Shown here: positions 19,337 through 28,709 of the stretch, piece by piece
Numbering within the stretch: the first letter of the stretch is position 1
Layout of the letters: every line of letters starts with the position of its first letter
Source of the DNA: Splendidivirga corallicola
Lineage (GTDB): Bacteria; Bacteroidota; Bacteroidia; Cytophagales; Cyclobacteriaceae
DNA length: 64,000 bases
NCBI GenBank assembly: GCA_030442035.1
Contig: JAUJEA010000004.1
Location: 651,130-715,129 of the forward strand
Reading direction: 5' to 3'
Translations under genes and position numbers: made by a program
Notes under the pieces: generated by a model
Databases searched by the model: none
The model's input: the letters and a program-made list of their open reading frames with translations, nothing else
What the model was told of the DNA's origin: nothing

Positions 19337-19627
19337 TTAGTTTTCTCTAGGCCAACTTACACTAGTCAATAAATTGAGTATTTCAATTCTTAATTTCTCG
19401 CTACTTGTTGAAAATGCGGTTTGGGTAACTTCTTTGATGTAATCTTCTGAATTAGACGCGATTCTGGACTTTGAACGAGGGGTTTTCCATTCACCAATGA
19501 CTTGGAGTTCCTTTTTGGTCAGATATCTCCTGCTTATGATTTGGTTAGAATTTTGGATGACTTCCATCTCGGATCGACCATACGAGTATTTATTGACATA
19601 CTCCTTAATTTCAGATATTTGAAACCT
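19337..19627 (-). pseudogene. Truncated conserved gene (possible HhH-type glycosylase-like family) at island edge
   Basis: The open frame reads EIKEYVNKYSYGRSE..., then YLTKKELQVIGEWKTPRSKS and EKLRIEILNLLTSVSWP, and stops at once (REN, TAA). From memory this matches the N-terminal half of a ~200-residue conserved family with the pattern WKSPR ... ERLRIEVLTLL-GVGWP-AS, possibly helix-hairpin-helix related. The second half is missing and no ATG precedes the homologous start; an ATG exists only internally (19567). It lies five bases after the ATPase gene, so it was probably the last gene of the defence operon before truncation. The 18970-19336 stretch holds no other gene I can support. Confidence 0.55.
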
Positions 19628-19632
19628 TTAAT

Positions 19633-21534
19633 CTAAACATTCATTTGGTTCAATTTTGTGGTGAAATCTTGACCATCATAATCAAACACATTTGATATAT
19701 CACCTTGAATAAGTGCTAAACTAAAACGACTACACATCTCCTCATATACTTCTCTGAGATTGTCAAAATTTTCTTCCTGCGTGGTTATTGTCCCGTTATT
19801 ATCCACGCTAGAAACTTTACACTTACTAAAAATTGAAATTCTCAAATTTTCATCCTTTTCCTCAATGAGCTTGATTTCTTCTTTCACTTTCATTCTAACC
19901 GAATAATAAGAGCCATCAGGCTTTCTCAATATGAAATTGGTATTCTTATTTGATTTGTGGAACGACCTAGAGCGCTTGAAATGAGTCAGCAATTCAATAG
20001 TGTTCATGAGTTCTTCCAATTCCTTCCTAAAAAAAGGTACATCTACATCATTATGAGCCAAAGGGTTAAGGATAGCATCTTTATAAATTTTGATCTTTTC
20101 ATACTTACTGTAATTCACATTTTCCGCTTTACAGAATGGCCGAAGGCCGAGAATTAGATCGTTAAGTGCGGCATCAACCAACTTATTTGGATCATCTCTA
20201 TCTGGCACCTTCCTGAACTTGGAAGGAAGTAATTCTGATAAGATCTTTTCTGTTTCCTTTCTCAAATAAATACCGCATGCTGGATAATCATGCTGTTTGA
20301 AATAGTCTGAAGCTATATGTAAGGAAGGTTTTAAAGGTTTGAAGTATGGCTTTGGTTTCGTTGATAATTCATCACTGTACATTTCAGTAATTAACCAGTT
20401 ATTTGATTCCCTTCTCAAATCTATTCGCCTCTTGATTATCTCATAGAATGACCTATCATGCGTCATCATAATTAGCTGATAATCTGAAGTATATCTATTG
20501 AGAAGAATATCCAAAACCACATCTCTATTGCCCATATCTAGACTCAAAAGCATATCATCAATGACCAAACATTTTAAGTCTGCTGCAAAAAGCTTGGTAT
20601 CCAGTATGGCTAACCGTAATGACATACCAATAGCCGACCATTTCGCTTCATTGAGAAACGTGTGAGGCTTGTTTATTTTCGGATTTTGAATACCCTCATA
20701 CTCAATGATCTTAATTCTAATTTCGGGAGGCTTTGGATTAAAATCATTCTCTGAAATACTGAAATCGAACCTAGTATAATCAAACTTTAACTTCAGATCA
20801 TAGCCAAAATCAGTATTAATCGTATTATTGGCTATATTCATTATTGTTTCCAAAAATGATTTTAGCCAATCGCTCCAAGTTTTTACTCGTCTTTTAAATG
20901 TGAGATAATCACTGTAATGAGCCTTTTCACCTGGGTTGGTATGAGTTCTTAAAGAAGGAACAGGATAAACATCATCTCCATGGATATTTCTGTATTTACC
21001 TGGCCCTTGAATTAATTTATTGTATTCATCAAGGCACGGATTACTGCCTCTTTTTACATAAGGAAGGACTTCTTCCAAGAACCAATGAAACAGGTCGTTA
21101 TCCTTGGAATGCTTGAGGTTATGAAGTTGAAAAAGTACTCGGTAGTTGATGAAATCAGAGGCCATATTGCTTTCCTGAACATCGGAATTCCCTCTGATAC
21201 GCAAGTCTCTTTTCTTTCTTGAAACTTTATAGACTTTCTTAGTGCCATTATCATCTTTTAGTACAGCCTTGATGTGGCTGTTATTTCGACCAATTGCATG
21301 AATGTTTACCAGACTGTCTTTTCCAGTCTTTTTGAAGTACTTACGAACCTGATCATCATCGTCTTTCAAACTGCACTCAAGCAGTGTATATAACGCCCAG
21401 AAGATAGTGGACTTACCACTTCCATTTTCACCATAAATCAGCACATGGTTTCCTTTGATTTTCAATAATGGACTGTTCGGGTCTACTTCAGGAAAGAACT
21501 TGAAATCGTTGATATGTAATTCGTGCAGTTTCAT
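19633..21534 (-). CDS. SMC/RecF-like AAA ATPase of defence operon
   Basis: 633 residues. Walker A GENGSGKST is at 35-43. A signature-like segment (AKWSAIGMSLRLAIL, 297-311) replaces a normal LSGGQ. Walker B CLVIDDMLLSLD is at 322-333 and the H-loop MMTHD at 356-360, so the ABC-type ATPase is complete. There is no long coiled coil between the halves. A helical C-terminal region (about 395-520) contains ILNPLAHND and could be HEPN-like, followed by a beta-rich end. Its start overlaps the methylase stop by four bases (ATGA). It likely powers or gates the methylase/helicase complex, an inference from the operon. Confidence 0.85.
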   Translation of the reverse strand: MKLHELHINDFKFFPEVDPNSPLLKIKGNHVLIYGENGSGKSTIFWALYTLLECSLKDDDDQVRKYFKKTGKDSLVNIHAIGRNNSHIKAVLKDDNGTKKVYKVSRKKRDLRIRGNSDVQESNMASDFINYRVLFQLHNLKHSKDNDLFHWFLEEVLPYVKRGSNPCLDEYNKLIQGPGKYRNIHGDDVYPVPSLRTHTNPGEKAHYSDYLTFKRRVKTWSDWLKSFLETIMNIANNTINTDFGYDLKLKFDYTRFDFSISENDFNPKPPEIRIKIIEYEGIQNPKINKPHTFLNEAKWSAIGMSLRLAILDTKLFAADLKCLVIDDMLLSLDMGNRDVVLDILLNRYTSDYQLIMMTHDRSFYEIIKRRIDLRRESNNWLITEMYSDELSTKPKPYFKPLKPSLHIASDYFKQHDYPACGIYLRKETEKILSELLPSKFRKVPDRDDPNKLVDAALNDLILGLRPFCKAENVNYSKYEKIKIYKDAILNPLAHNDVDVPFFRKELEELMNTIELLTHFKRSRSFHKSNKNTNFILRKPDGSYYSVRMKVKEEIKLIEEKDENLRISIFSKCKVSSVDNNGTITTQEENFDNLREVYEEMCSRFSLALIQGDISNVFDYDGQDFTTKLNQMNV

Positions 21535-24500
21535 TGAATTAAAGTATCGTTTATTCGCTTGATGATGTCCGGACTTCTGGTGAACGAAAGCAATATCCGA
21601 TTTCGAATCTCATTATTCTTTTCGATTAGCTCGTAGTAGCCTTTCTGAACTAAGGTCTTTTTATCGTTTTCGCTTTTGGCTTCATTGATATCGGGGAAAT
21701 TGATGAATTTCAAGACATCAATCTTCTGCTCCCTCATGTGCTCTTCAAAGTAGAGCTCATATGCCATTTGATCTACAACGTCTTCAAACTGCTTGGAAAC
21801 TGTTTTATTGGAGATGTATTCAAAAATGGACTCTCTTTGGCCTTTTACGAACAAAATGTAGTCAACCAATACATTGAATTTGGCTTCTGTTTCTGCATCT
21901 GGATAATGAACTAAGAGTGGTTCTAATGCCTGAACACTGATGATCGGGTCTCCAGTACCAGTTTGTGGAGATGTCTTAAACAACTGATAAAGACCAACTT
22001 TTGAATTCAATACTGCTGTTAAATACTTGATCTTCTCTCCTGTCGCAATACAGGTACTGTCCAAGCAATACATTTCTTTGTCTGAATAAGCAAATCGCAT
22101 TATTGAACCAATGCGTTTCCATATCACTTTTTCCTTTTTGAACTCTTCCAGATAAGCACAGTTTCTCAAATTAGTCCAGTGCCAACCTTGATCTGCTCTT
22201 GTAGAAATGAGTTTTGTTTTGGGATCTATTTTCTTTTTCTCTACTAGTTTATTTTCTAAACTTATTAAGTAATTCCATATGCTTGGATATTCGTTTTTGA
22301 CATCAATAGGCTTAATTCTTTTACCATTTTGGTCTTTGTATCCATTATGTGAGTTGATTAAGTAATCTCCATTCCACTCAACATGAAATCTTTCAATTTC
22401 TCTTCCTTTAAGAATTGGCTTGATAATATTCTCAGCAACATGGTCTTCTTTGATAAGTTCCTCTTTCAGTTCTTCCTTTATAATAAATGCATCATTGAAT
22501 GCAGTTTTAATACCAAAATTGACTTTTATTTCCCATTCTTTTAATTGTTGTCCATGCTTTTGAAATTGGTCTTGGACCCAGAGTTCTTGTTCATCTAAGA
22601 CCAACCAATATTCATCAGTGAGGTCTTTCATTGGAATTAAATCATCTTCTCTCAAGGATCTAAGATTCTCTCTCTTGGTGATGGCAGTACCCTTGACATT
22701 CCGTTCAAATGAATCAAGTTTTCCCATATAGACGTTTGTTTCAACTGTTGCACTATGAAAAATTCCTGGACCCAGATTGATCACCTTTTTAGAATTTACC
22801 TCGGTGAAGAAGTTTCTCAAAGCACTACCATATCCACCCCTCATCCATTTATTAGACGTTATATAGGTCAATACTCCATGTTCCCTAAGTAGATTAAATC
22901 CTTGCTCGTAGAAAAGGCAATAAATATCACCTGTGCGTAGGTATGTTTTGTATTTCGTTTCCTCTAGCGCTTTCTTTTCATCTTCAGTCATTTTCTGAAT
23001 TTGGATATATGGAGGATTCCCGATCATTACATCAAAACCTCCTTGCTCAAATACATCCATAAAATACAAGTGCCACAAAAAGTAGGGTCTTTCGTCTATT
23101 TCTTCAAACTTTAATAGGTTTTGCCTTGCTTGGATTTTCTGCTCAATTTGCTCCTTTCTTTTGGCTATTTCTTTGGCCTCTTTACTCTTTGTTAGATAGT
23201 TCTGCTTTTGTGTTTCACTAGCTAAGTTTTCAAGCTTCTCATTCAGCTTCTTTTCATAAGTAGCTATTTCAATCAATAGTCGATTTTCAAATCCTTCCAA
23301 TGATTTATCAATGTGATCGATTACGATTCGATCGATGGCTTTGTGAATCCTGACCTTTTCAGCTTTGTCTTCTATTTTGAAATAGTCATTGATCAATTCT
23401 TTGATGCTTGCCCTGATTTCTTCACTGAACCCATAACCCAACTGTGGGTCTTCCACCTGATTGGTGTACATGTTGATTTGAGGATTCACAATTCGCATAC
23501 TATGCTCCTCCAACATGGCCACTTTTCCTAAATCGATTCCCTCATACTTCTCAAGCAAGCTATTTCCTTGCATTATTTTGTAATCAAGGTTTGGCAATGG
23601 GTGCGGATTGACTTCTTCTACAACCAGTGCCAGCCAAAACCTAAGCTGTGCGATATCTACTGCACCTTTTTCAAGATCTACACCATAAATGGAGTTCTGA
23701 ATGATCGATTTCTTGACTTCCGCTGGATTAAACTGCTCATTTGTCTTTAAGTAGGGATAAATGAAACGCATGGCTTCAAATATCTCTTGAAGCATTCCGA
23801 TAGGAAATGCACCAGACCCAATAGCAGGATCACATACTTTTATAGCTGATAATTTTTCATCCAGTAACTTGGCATTATCCCGCTGTGAAAAGTAGTCTGC
23901 AACCCGATGAAAGCGAATAAACTCTTCGACAGCTTCTTTTTCAGAGAATGTATTCCCAAGGTATTCAATCAAACTTTCCTTGCACATGTATTGCACAATC
24001 TCCTTCGGAGTATAGAAAGCTCCCTTTTCTCTGTTTTCCTCCAGCAGGTTTTCAAAAATATGCCCCAGCATTTCTGGGTCAATTCCTACCTCATGATCAT
24101 CGGGACTATTCTCGTCAATGGTGAAGTTGTATTGTTCAAAGAAGTCCAGTAATTCTCGAAAGAAACCACCAGGAAAGTCGGTTGTGGTTAACTCATTGTT
24201 TTTCTCTGGATCGAAAAGGCCTCCATTAAGGTATGGAACCCGTGATCCGTTGAGTTTACCATTCAATCCAGGGATATGAAATTCATCATTTGGTCTTTTC
24301 GTGTTGAGTGTTTCGAAAAATAGCTTTGATAAGCACTTGCTATAGAATTGATCTTTTCGCTCATAATCATCAAAGAGCAATTGCATAAACCGTGGCTCTC
24401 CTCCCTCCCATGATTTTGAGTTTTTCGGACAACCCATCCAACCTTTTTTCTGAAGAAAATGCAGGAAAACGATTCGGCCTAACAATTTTTTGACAAAATC

Positions 24501-25178
24501 CCGAATCGGTTTTTGTTGGTCTTCAACTTCTTCTTTCGACTGATCAACCAATAAATTCTTATGCTCTGATTCTGTGAGAAATGTCCAAAACTTCTCATAG
24601 TGGTACTTATAGTTCTTAAAGAATTCTTTGTTGAGAGCTTCCACGGAGAAAGCTTCTCTCAGTTCATCAATCCCAACTTCACCTCGCTCTCGTTTACCCA
24701 TGAGTACCAAAAACCTTTTGGCTGCAGTTGTGCACGCTTCTTTTGGCCCTAAAATGTAAGTAAACCTTTTTGGCTTGGTTTCGCCCTTGACCAGCTCACC
24801 AGTTTCAAAATCCAATGAAGACCACTTGGCAATAAATGAGAACCTGTAGTCTTTCTGTTTCTTATTATGGAAAAAAACCAGTGCGCCATGAGTTATATTT
24901 TGATCAATGTACTTAGCTGCAATTTCCCTTAGTCCCTGACGGTTTCTTACAATATTGATGGAGTCATTTACTTCAACCTCAAAAATCGACAATGCCTTTC
25001 CATCGTCAAGTTTGATCAAACCACTTTGTTGGCCTGCAACCACTCTTTCATTATCCTCAAAAAGCGATTCAGGTTTATTGAACAATTCAACCTTTTTGAA
25101 AAGTAATCTGAATAGCTCTTTCCAATGATCCAGAGCGTATTCTCTTTGTAGTATTTCTTTAAGTTGTTTTTCTCTCAT
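21531..25178 (-). CDS. Eco57I-like class I N6-adenine DNA methyltransferase
   Basis: 1215 residues. FYTPKEIV is at 388-395. SAM motif I CDPAIGSGAF is at 449-458 and the catalytic NPPY at 721-724 (IGNPPYIQIQ), with a helical insert between them (about 590-690). The ~450 C-terminal residues probably hold the target-recognition domain, as in Eco57I/PglX-type enzymes. The N-terminal ~350 residues include FEVEVNDSINIVRNRQGLR (66-84), which could be a decayed or divergent PD-(D/E)xK region; this is uncertain. It starts one base after the helicase stop (TAAGATG). It probably marks host DNA in a defence system. Confidence 0.88.
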   Translation of the reverse strand: MREKQLKEILQREYALDHWKELFRLLFKKVELFNKPESLFEDNERVVAGQQSGLIKLDDGKALSIFEVEVNDSINIVRNRQGLREIAAKYIDQNITHGALVFFHNKKQKDYRFSFIAKWSSLDFETGELVKGETKPKRFTYILGPKEACTTAAKRFLVLMGKRERGEVGIDELREAFSVEALNKEFFKNYKYHYEKFWTFLTESEHKNLLVDQSKEEVEDQQKPIRDFVKKLLGRIVFLHFLQKKGWMGCPKNSKSWEGGEPRFMQLLFDDYERKDQFYSKCLSKLFFETLNTKRPNDEFHIPGLNGKLNGSRVPYLNGGLFDPEKNNELTTTDFPGGFFRELLDFFEQYNFTIDENSPDDHEVGIDPEMLGHIFENLLEENREKGAFYTPKEIVQYMCKESLIEYLGNTFSEKEAVEEFIRFHRVADYFSQRDNAKLLDEKLSAIKVCDPAIGSGAFPIGMLQEIFEAMRFIYPYLKTNEQFNPAEVKKSIIQNSIYGVDLEKGAVDIAQLRFWLALVVEEVNPHPLPNLDYKIMQGNSLLEKYEGIDLGKVAMLEEHSMRIVNPQINMYTNQVEDPQLGYGFSEEIRASIKELINDYFKIEDKAEKVRIHKAIDRIVIDHIDKSLEGFENRLLIEIATYEKKLNEKLENLASETQKQNYLTKSKEAKEIAKRKEQIEQKIQARQNLLKFEEIDERPYFLWHLYFMDVFEQGGFDVMIGNPPYIQIQKMTEDEKKALEETKYKTYLRTGDIYCLFYEQGFNLLREHGVLTYITSNKWMRGGYGSALRNFFTEVNSKKVINLGPGIFHSATVETNVYMGKLDSFERNVKGTAITKRENLRSLREDDLIPMKDLTDEYWLVLDEQELWVQDQFQKHGQQLKEWEIKVNFGIKTAFNDAFIIKEELKEELIKEDHVAENIIKPILKGREIERFHVEWNGDYLINSHNGYKDQNGKRIKPIDVKNEYPSIWNYLISLENKLVEKKKIDPKTKLISTRADQGWHWTNLRNCAYLEEFKKEKVIWKRIGSIMRFAYSDKEMYCLDSTCIATGEKIKYLTAVLNSKVGLYQLFKTSPQTGTGDPIISVQALEPLLVHYPDAETEAKFNVLVDYILFVKGQRESIFEYISNKTVSKQFEDVVDQMAYELYFEEHMREQKIDVLKFINFPDINEAKSENDKKTLVQKGYYELIEKNNEIRNRILLSFTRSPDIIKRINDTLIQ

Positions 25179-25179
25179 C

Positions 25180-28100
25180 TTACTTTACAAAGCTTTCAGA
25201 AATGATGATTTCAGGATTCATTGCTCTCAGTTTGACCACTTTCTTTTCAAAGGTCTCTTGCGCTTCTTCATCTGCTAGAGGATATCCCTTTAAAATTTCA
25301 ACCACCTTTTCCAGAATGATTGCAGGTTTCAAAGGCGATTTTTTAACTGCTCTTTGCAGCTTATTGATATCTCTCTGAAGGTTTTGAAATCTTCCTTGTC
25401 GAATTGCTTCCTTAGCCTTTATAATCAGTTTGCGTTCATCTTCACTGGTAAATGGTAAGTCGATCATCGCATCTAAATAAGCATTCGCTCGCTTCTCATT
25501 TGGACCTTGCGTTACATCCACCTTTTTATCTTTGGCCTTTTCTCTTTCCATAATATCTGCAAAAAGAAGAACACCTGCTTGTACTTGTTGATGGTGTTTG
25601 GAATGTAATTGTACACCCTTCTCAACTGGTTCTGCTTCAAAGATTTTAACTGTTTCTAAGAAGGTTAATTCTTCTGTTTCATCATCCGAAATCACTTTAA
25701 TGAATGCATCTCGTTTTGCGTCCTTGATGTAGCAAATGGTGCTAGCGTCAAGAGAACCATTCTTTCTTCCAACTCTTGCTCGCAAAGGCATATTCTTAAT
25801 TTGTTTGAAGAATCCTGGTGTCTTTTCCTTGATATCACGAATGATCATGAGATATTCCAACTTCTCATCTTTTTCTTCTTCCACAGCTTGATCAAAAAGC
25901 CCAAATGTTTCATACTCTTCATCTGGTGAATAGATCTGACTATCCTCTCCTAATGCGACATGGAAAGCTTGAAGCTTCATTATGGCTCTTTTCTCTAACT
26001 CAATATCATCATTCACTTTTGTCGTTGGATAGAAATTGAAAACATGAACCTCATCAGCTGTAGAACCAATTCGATTCACCCGGCCGATTCTTTGCATGAG
26101 ACGTGTCGAATTCCAGGGAGTATCGTAGTTTACAATCACATTTGACCTATGTAAATTCACACCCTCGGCTAACACCTCGGTGGTTAGAATAATGTCAAAC
26201 TGATTTTCTTGTTGCTGTTTCGGTAAGTTTGCATCAAAATTCTTTCTGACTGTCGGCATCCGGTCTTTTCTTGACTTACTATCCACAGAAATGGTCCTAT
26301 AATCAACATGTTTTGGTAGCTCATTCATCAAATAATGTGTAGTCTCTTTGCTTTCAGAGAATACAACCAGCTTCGATTCAGGATTTATTGTCTTTATGAG
26401 AAGCTGATCATTCAAGTACTTAATAAATACATCAAGCTTGGGGTCCTCATTGACATTTTGCCAAGCCTCATTTAACTCTGTTAATAACTCATAATCATGC
26501 CTTAAGCCAGGCAGGAAGTCATACTCAAAATCATCGGGTTCACAGATATCGATGGTTGGATCTTCAATTGATTTATCTATAACCAATTCCAATAATTCAT
26601 CCTCTTTATCGTCATTGATCATTTCTGAAACCGGGAGATTCGGAGCAATGTAGATTTTACCGTTTTCAAACATGGTCATCATTGCCTCAGTAGCCATCTT
26701 AAACCTGTGCAAAGACTGTTTGAAAGCATAAAAACTGCTATCAATTCGCTTAACAAGCATTGTTTTCATGATTTTGGCAAGCTGCTCAGAAATCATGTCT
26801 GCTTGTTTGTATTTCTCTTTCTTATGAGGTTTCAAATAACTAATTGCCTGATACCTGAAATATTTCAGACCTTCATTTTTATGACTTAAAACATGGATTG
26901 TTCGATCATACAAATCTTCCAAATGAGATTCTAATTCATACAGGATTTTTTTCGGTTTCCGAATCTTGGGGAATTGAATTCCTTGCTTCTCCAAGTCCTC
27001 CGAATAAAGCTTGTGCGCTGCTAAATCTGTTCTTGTCCTTCTTACGATAAGAGGCTCGATTACCTTGGTTCTTATCTTCTCATAGATTTTCTTAACACCA
27101 TCTTGAACCTTCTTAATATCCGGTTCATTTTTTAGCTTTTTATAAGCATCAATTTGATTCCTAAAGAAGTGTTGTAGATTTCCTACTTCCAGCGTTGAAT
27201 CTTTGCTGTTTTGGAAAAGGTAAACCAAATTGGCTATGTCCTCTGGCTTGTTATTCAGTGGAGTTGCTGATACCAGGATAATCCGTTTATGAACATTTGT
27301 ACCATCTGGCAAAGTGCGCTTCGTTGGCGTTTTACAAATCTTTTGAAGCTCGTTGTACATTGCCGCTGTATCAGATCGGAACTTATGCGCTTCATCGACT
27401 ATAATCAGGTCGTACTTCCGAGGATCCCTGATTTTATGAAGACTACCATTCGTAACAATTTGAACATTATCCAAATGAAATTTGTCAATGGTGTCAACCC
27501 AGTTTTCCTTCAATGCAGGCGGTACAATTATTAGAGTTCTGGATCGATACTCAGGAAAGCCATTAGAATAGAAATACTTTTTAGCTATTAGAGTGGAAAC
27601 AATCGTTTTTCCTAATCCTACCACGTCAGCCAAAAAGAATCCATTATGCTTCATAATTTTAGCATAGCCATCATTGACCGCATCCACTTGATATGACAAT
27701 CGTTTGAATCCTCGTGGTAAGTCTGATATGGAGTTTGGATCAAACTCAATGCTTTTTCCGAAATACTCCACCAAGAACTTCAGATAAATCTCATATGGAG
27801 TGTATTGATCGTTTAAGTATGTCTCATTTTGAAGTTTTTGAATTGCATCAATATCAATTGGCACTGAATCATCCCATAACTTCTCAAAGGTTACCGTAGC
27901 AAAATCAATATCAGAGTTATCTCTCAACTCAACATTGAATTCAAAATTCTTTCCTAATCCAGCATCAGTCAAGTTGCTTGAACCTGTTATTACTGAGCCA
28001 TAGCCATGATCGTGTTTAACCTTCTCACGGAAGATGTAGATTTTAGCATGGATATTTTGCTTAGGATGGATTTTGATTTTTACTCTGCCTGTAACAATGT

Positions 28101-28443
28101 CTTTTATAAGGTGAAGCATCCCTTCCTCAACTTCCCGATCATATTCAGCTTCCTGAATATTCTTTTTGATTTCTTTGAAGAATTCTTCTTGGGCTTTTTC
28201 AGCATTTGCATCAAACAATAAGCCTTGTTGATTTGCTTCAAAGACTAATGAATCAATGTTTATTCCTACCAGTATTCTGATTTCAGCAGCTTTCTCTACG
28301 AACTCTCTTATTTGGAAATAACCTGAAGCGCGGAAATAGCCGACCAGAGCGTCTAAGAAGTGAATATTTTTATGCTCGAAAATCCCTTTGATTTTATTAA
28401 TTAGGGTGTTTTGATCTTCATTGGTGAAAAACTTGGTACTCAT
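25180..28443 (-). CDS. PLD-nuclease/SNF2-like helicase fusion
   Basis: 1087 residues. The N-terminal phospholipase-D-type domain has HAKIYIF (HxK at 132-134) and GSSNLTDAG (154-162). The superfamily 2 helicase follows: Walker A ADVVGLGKT (272-280), DEAH (350-353), SATPLNN (392-398), and motif VI QRIGRVNRIG (784-793). Only one HxK half-site is visible, so an active PLD nuclease would need a dimer. The C-terminal ~280 residues are Lys/Glu rich. It is likely the nucleic-acid translocase and effector of the operon. Its ATG overlaps the XRE gene stop by four bases. Confidence 0.88.
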   Translation of the reverse strand: MSTKFFTNEDQNTLINKIKGIFEHKNIHFLDALVGYFRASGYFQIREFVEKAAEIRILVGINIDSLVFEANQQGLLFDANAEKAQEEFFKEIKKNIQEAEYDREVEEGMLHLIKDIVTGRVKIKIHPKQNIHAKIYIFREKVKHDHGYGSVITGSSNLTDAGLGKNFEFNVELRDNSDIDFATVTFEKLWDDSVPIDIDAIQKLQNETYLNDQYTPYEIYLKFLVEYFGKSIEFDPNSISDLPRGFKRLSYQVDAVNDGYAKIMKHNGFFLADVVGLGKTIVSTLIAKKYFYSNGFPEYRSRTLIIVPPALKENWVDTIDKFHLDNVQIVTNGSLHKIRDPRKYDLIIVDEAHKFRSDTAAMYNELQKICKTPTKRTLPDGTNVHKRIILVSATPLNNKPEDIANLVYLFQNSKDSTLEVGNLQHFFRNQIDAYKKLKNEPDIKKVQDGVKKIYEKIRTKVIEPLIVRRTRTDLAAHKLYSEDLEKQGIQFPKIRKPKKILYELESHLEDLYDRTIHVLSHKNEGLKYFRYQAISYLKPHKKEKYKQADMISEQLAKIMKTMLVKRIDSSFYAFKQSLHRFKMATEAMMTMFENGKIYIAPNLPVSEMINDDKEDELLELVIDKSIEDPTIDICEPDDFEYDFLPGLRHDYELLTELNEAWQNVNEDPKLDVFIKYLNDQLLIKTINPESKLVVFSESKETTHYLMNELPKHVDYRTISVDSKSRKDRMPTVRKNFDANLPKQQQENQFDIILTTEVLAEGVNLHRSNVIVNYDTPWNSTRLMQRIGRVNRIGSTADEVHVFNFYPTTKVNDDIELEKRAIMKLQAFHVALGEDSQIYSPDEEYETFGLFDQAVEEEKDEKLEYLMIIRDIKEKTPGFFKQIKNMPLRARVGRKNGSLDASTICYIKDAKRDAFIKVISDDETEELTFLETVKIFEAEPVEKGVQLHSKHHQQVQAGVLLFADIMEREKAKDKKVDVTQGPNEKRANAYLDAMIDLPFTSEDERKLIIKAKEAIRQGRFQNLQRDINKLQRAVKKSPLKPAIILEKVVEILKGYPLADEEAQETFEKKVVKLRAMNPEIIISESFVK

Positions 28444-28640
28444 TTGCCTCCCTCCTTTTCTATAAGTAAATCCTTCACACTGACCTCAAGAATCTCTGCA
28501 ATTGTGTATAAATCTTCAAGACTCGGTTGCCTTCTGTTTTGGACATACGAATTCACCATATTGTAGCTTTTACCAAGTTTCTCAGCCAGCCAGGTTTGTT
28601 TAATTCCTTTTGATTCAAGGACTTCCTTGATTCGGTTCAT
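28440..28640 (-). CDS. XRE-family regulator, first gene of defence operon
   Basis: 66 residues, essentially one Cro/CI helix-turn-helix: KQTWLAEKLGKSYNMVNSYV, then RRQPSLEDLYTIAEILEVSV. Its size matches stand-alone regulators of restriction-modification operons (C-protein-like). Its stop overlaps the helicase ATG, so regulator and effector are translated together. A palindrome 48 bases upstream of its start is the likely operator, giving autoregulation. Confidence 0.88.
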   Translation of the reverse strand: MNRIKEVLESKGIKQTWLAEKLGKSYNMVNSYVQNRRQPSLEDLYTIAEILEVSVKDLLIEKEGGK

Positions 28641-28687
28641 CCGCTTTTAAATTGATTGAGTTCGAAGATAACGAAATGAAATATAAT

Positions 28688-28706
28688 TATCTCATTTTGT
28701 GAGATA
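28688..28706. promoter_or_regulatory. Palindromic operator candidate for the XRE regulator
   Basis: TATCTCA-ttttg-TGAGATA is a perfect 7-bp inverted repeat. It is centred about 57 bases upstream of the XRE start codon on the minus strand, in the only intergenic space before the operon. Position and symmetry suit dimeric XRE binding. Confidence 0.6.
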
Positions 28707-28709
28707 TAT

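Noticed and set aside
19140..19340. 66-aa plus-strand frame beyond the defence operon
   Set aside because: No recognisable pattern, opposite to the truncated gene; judged accidental.
19633..28640. BREX or DISARM assignment for the defence operon
   Set aside because: No PglZ, BrxC, BrxL or DUF1998 gene is present; only the methylase resembles PglX-type enzymes.
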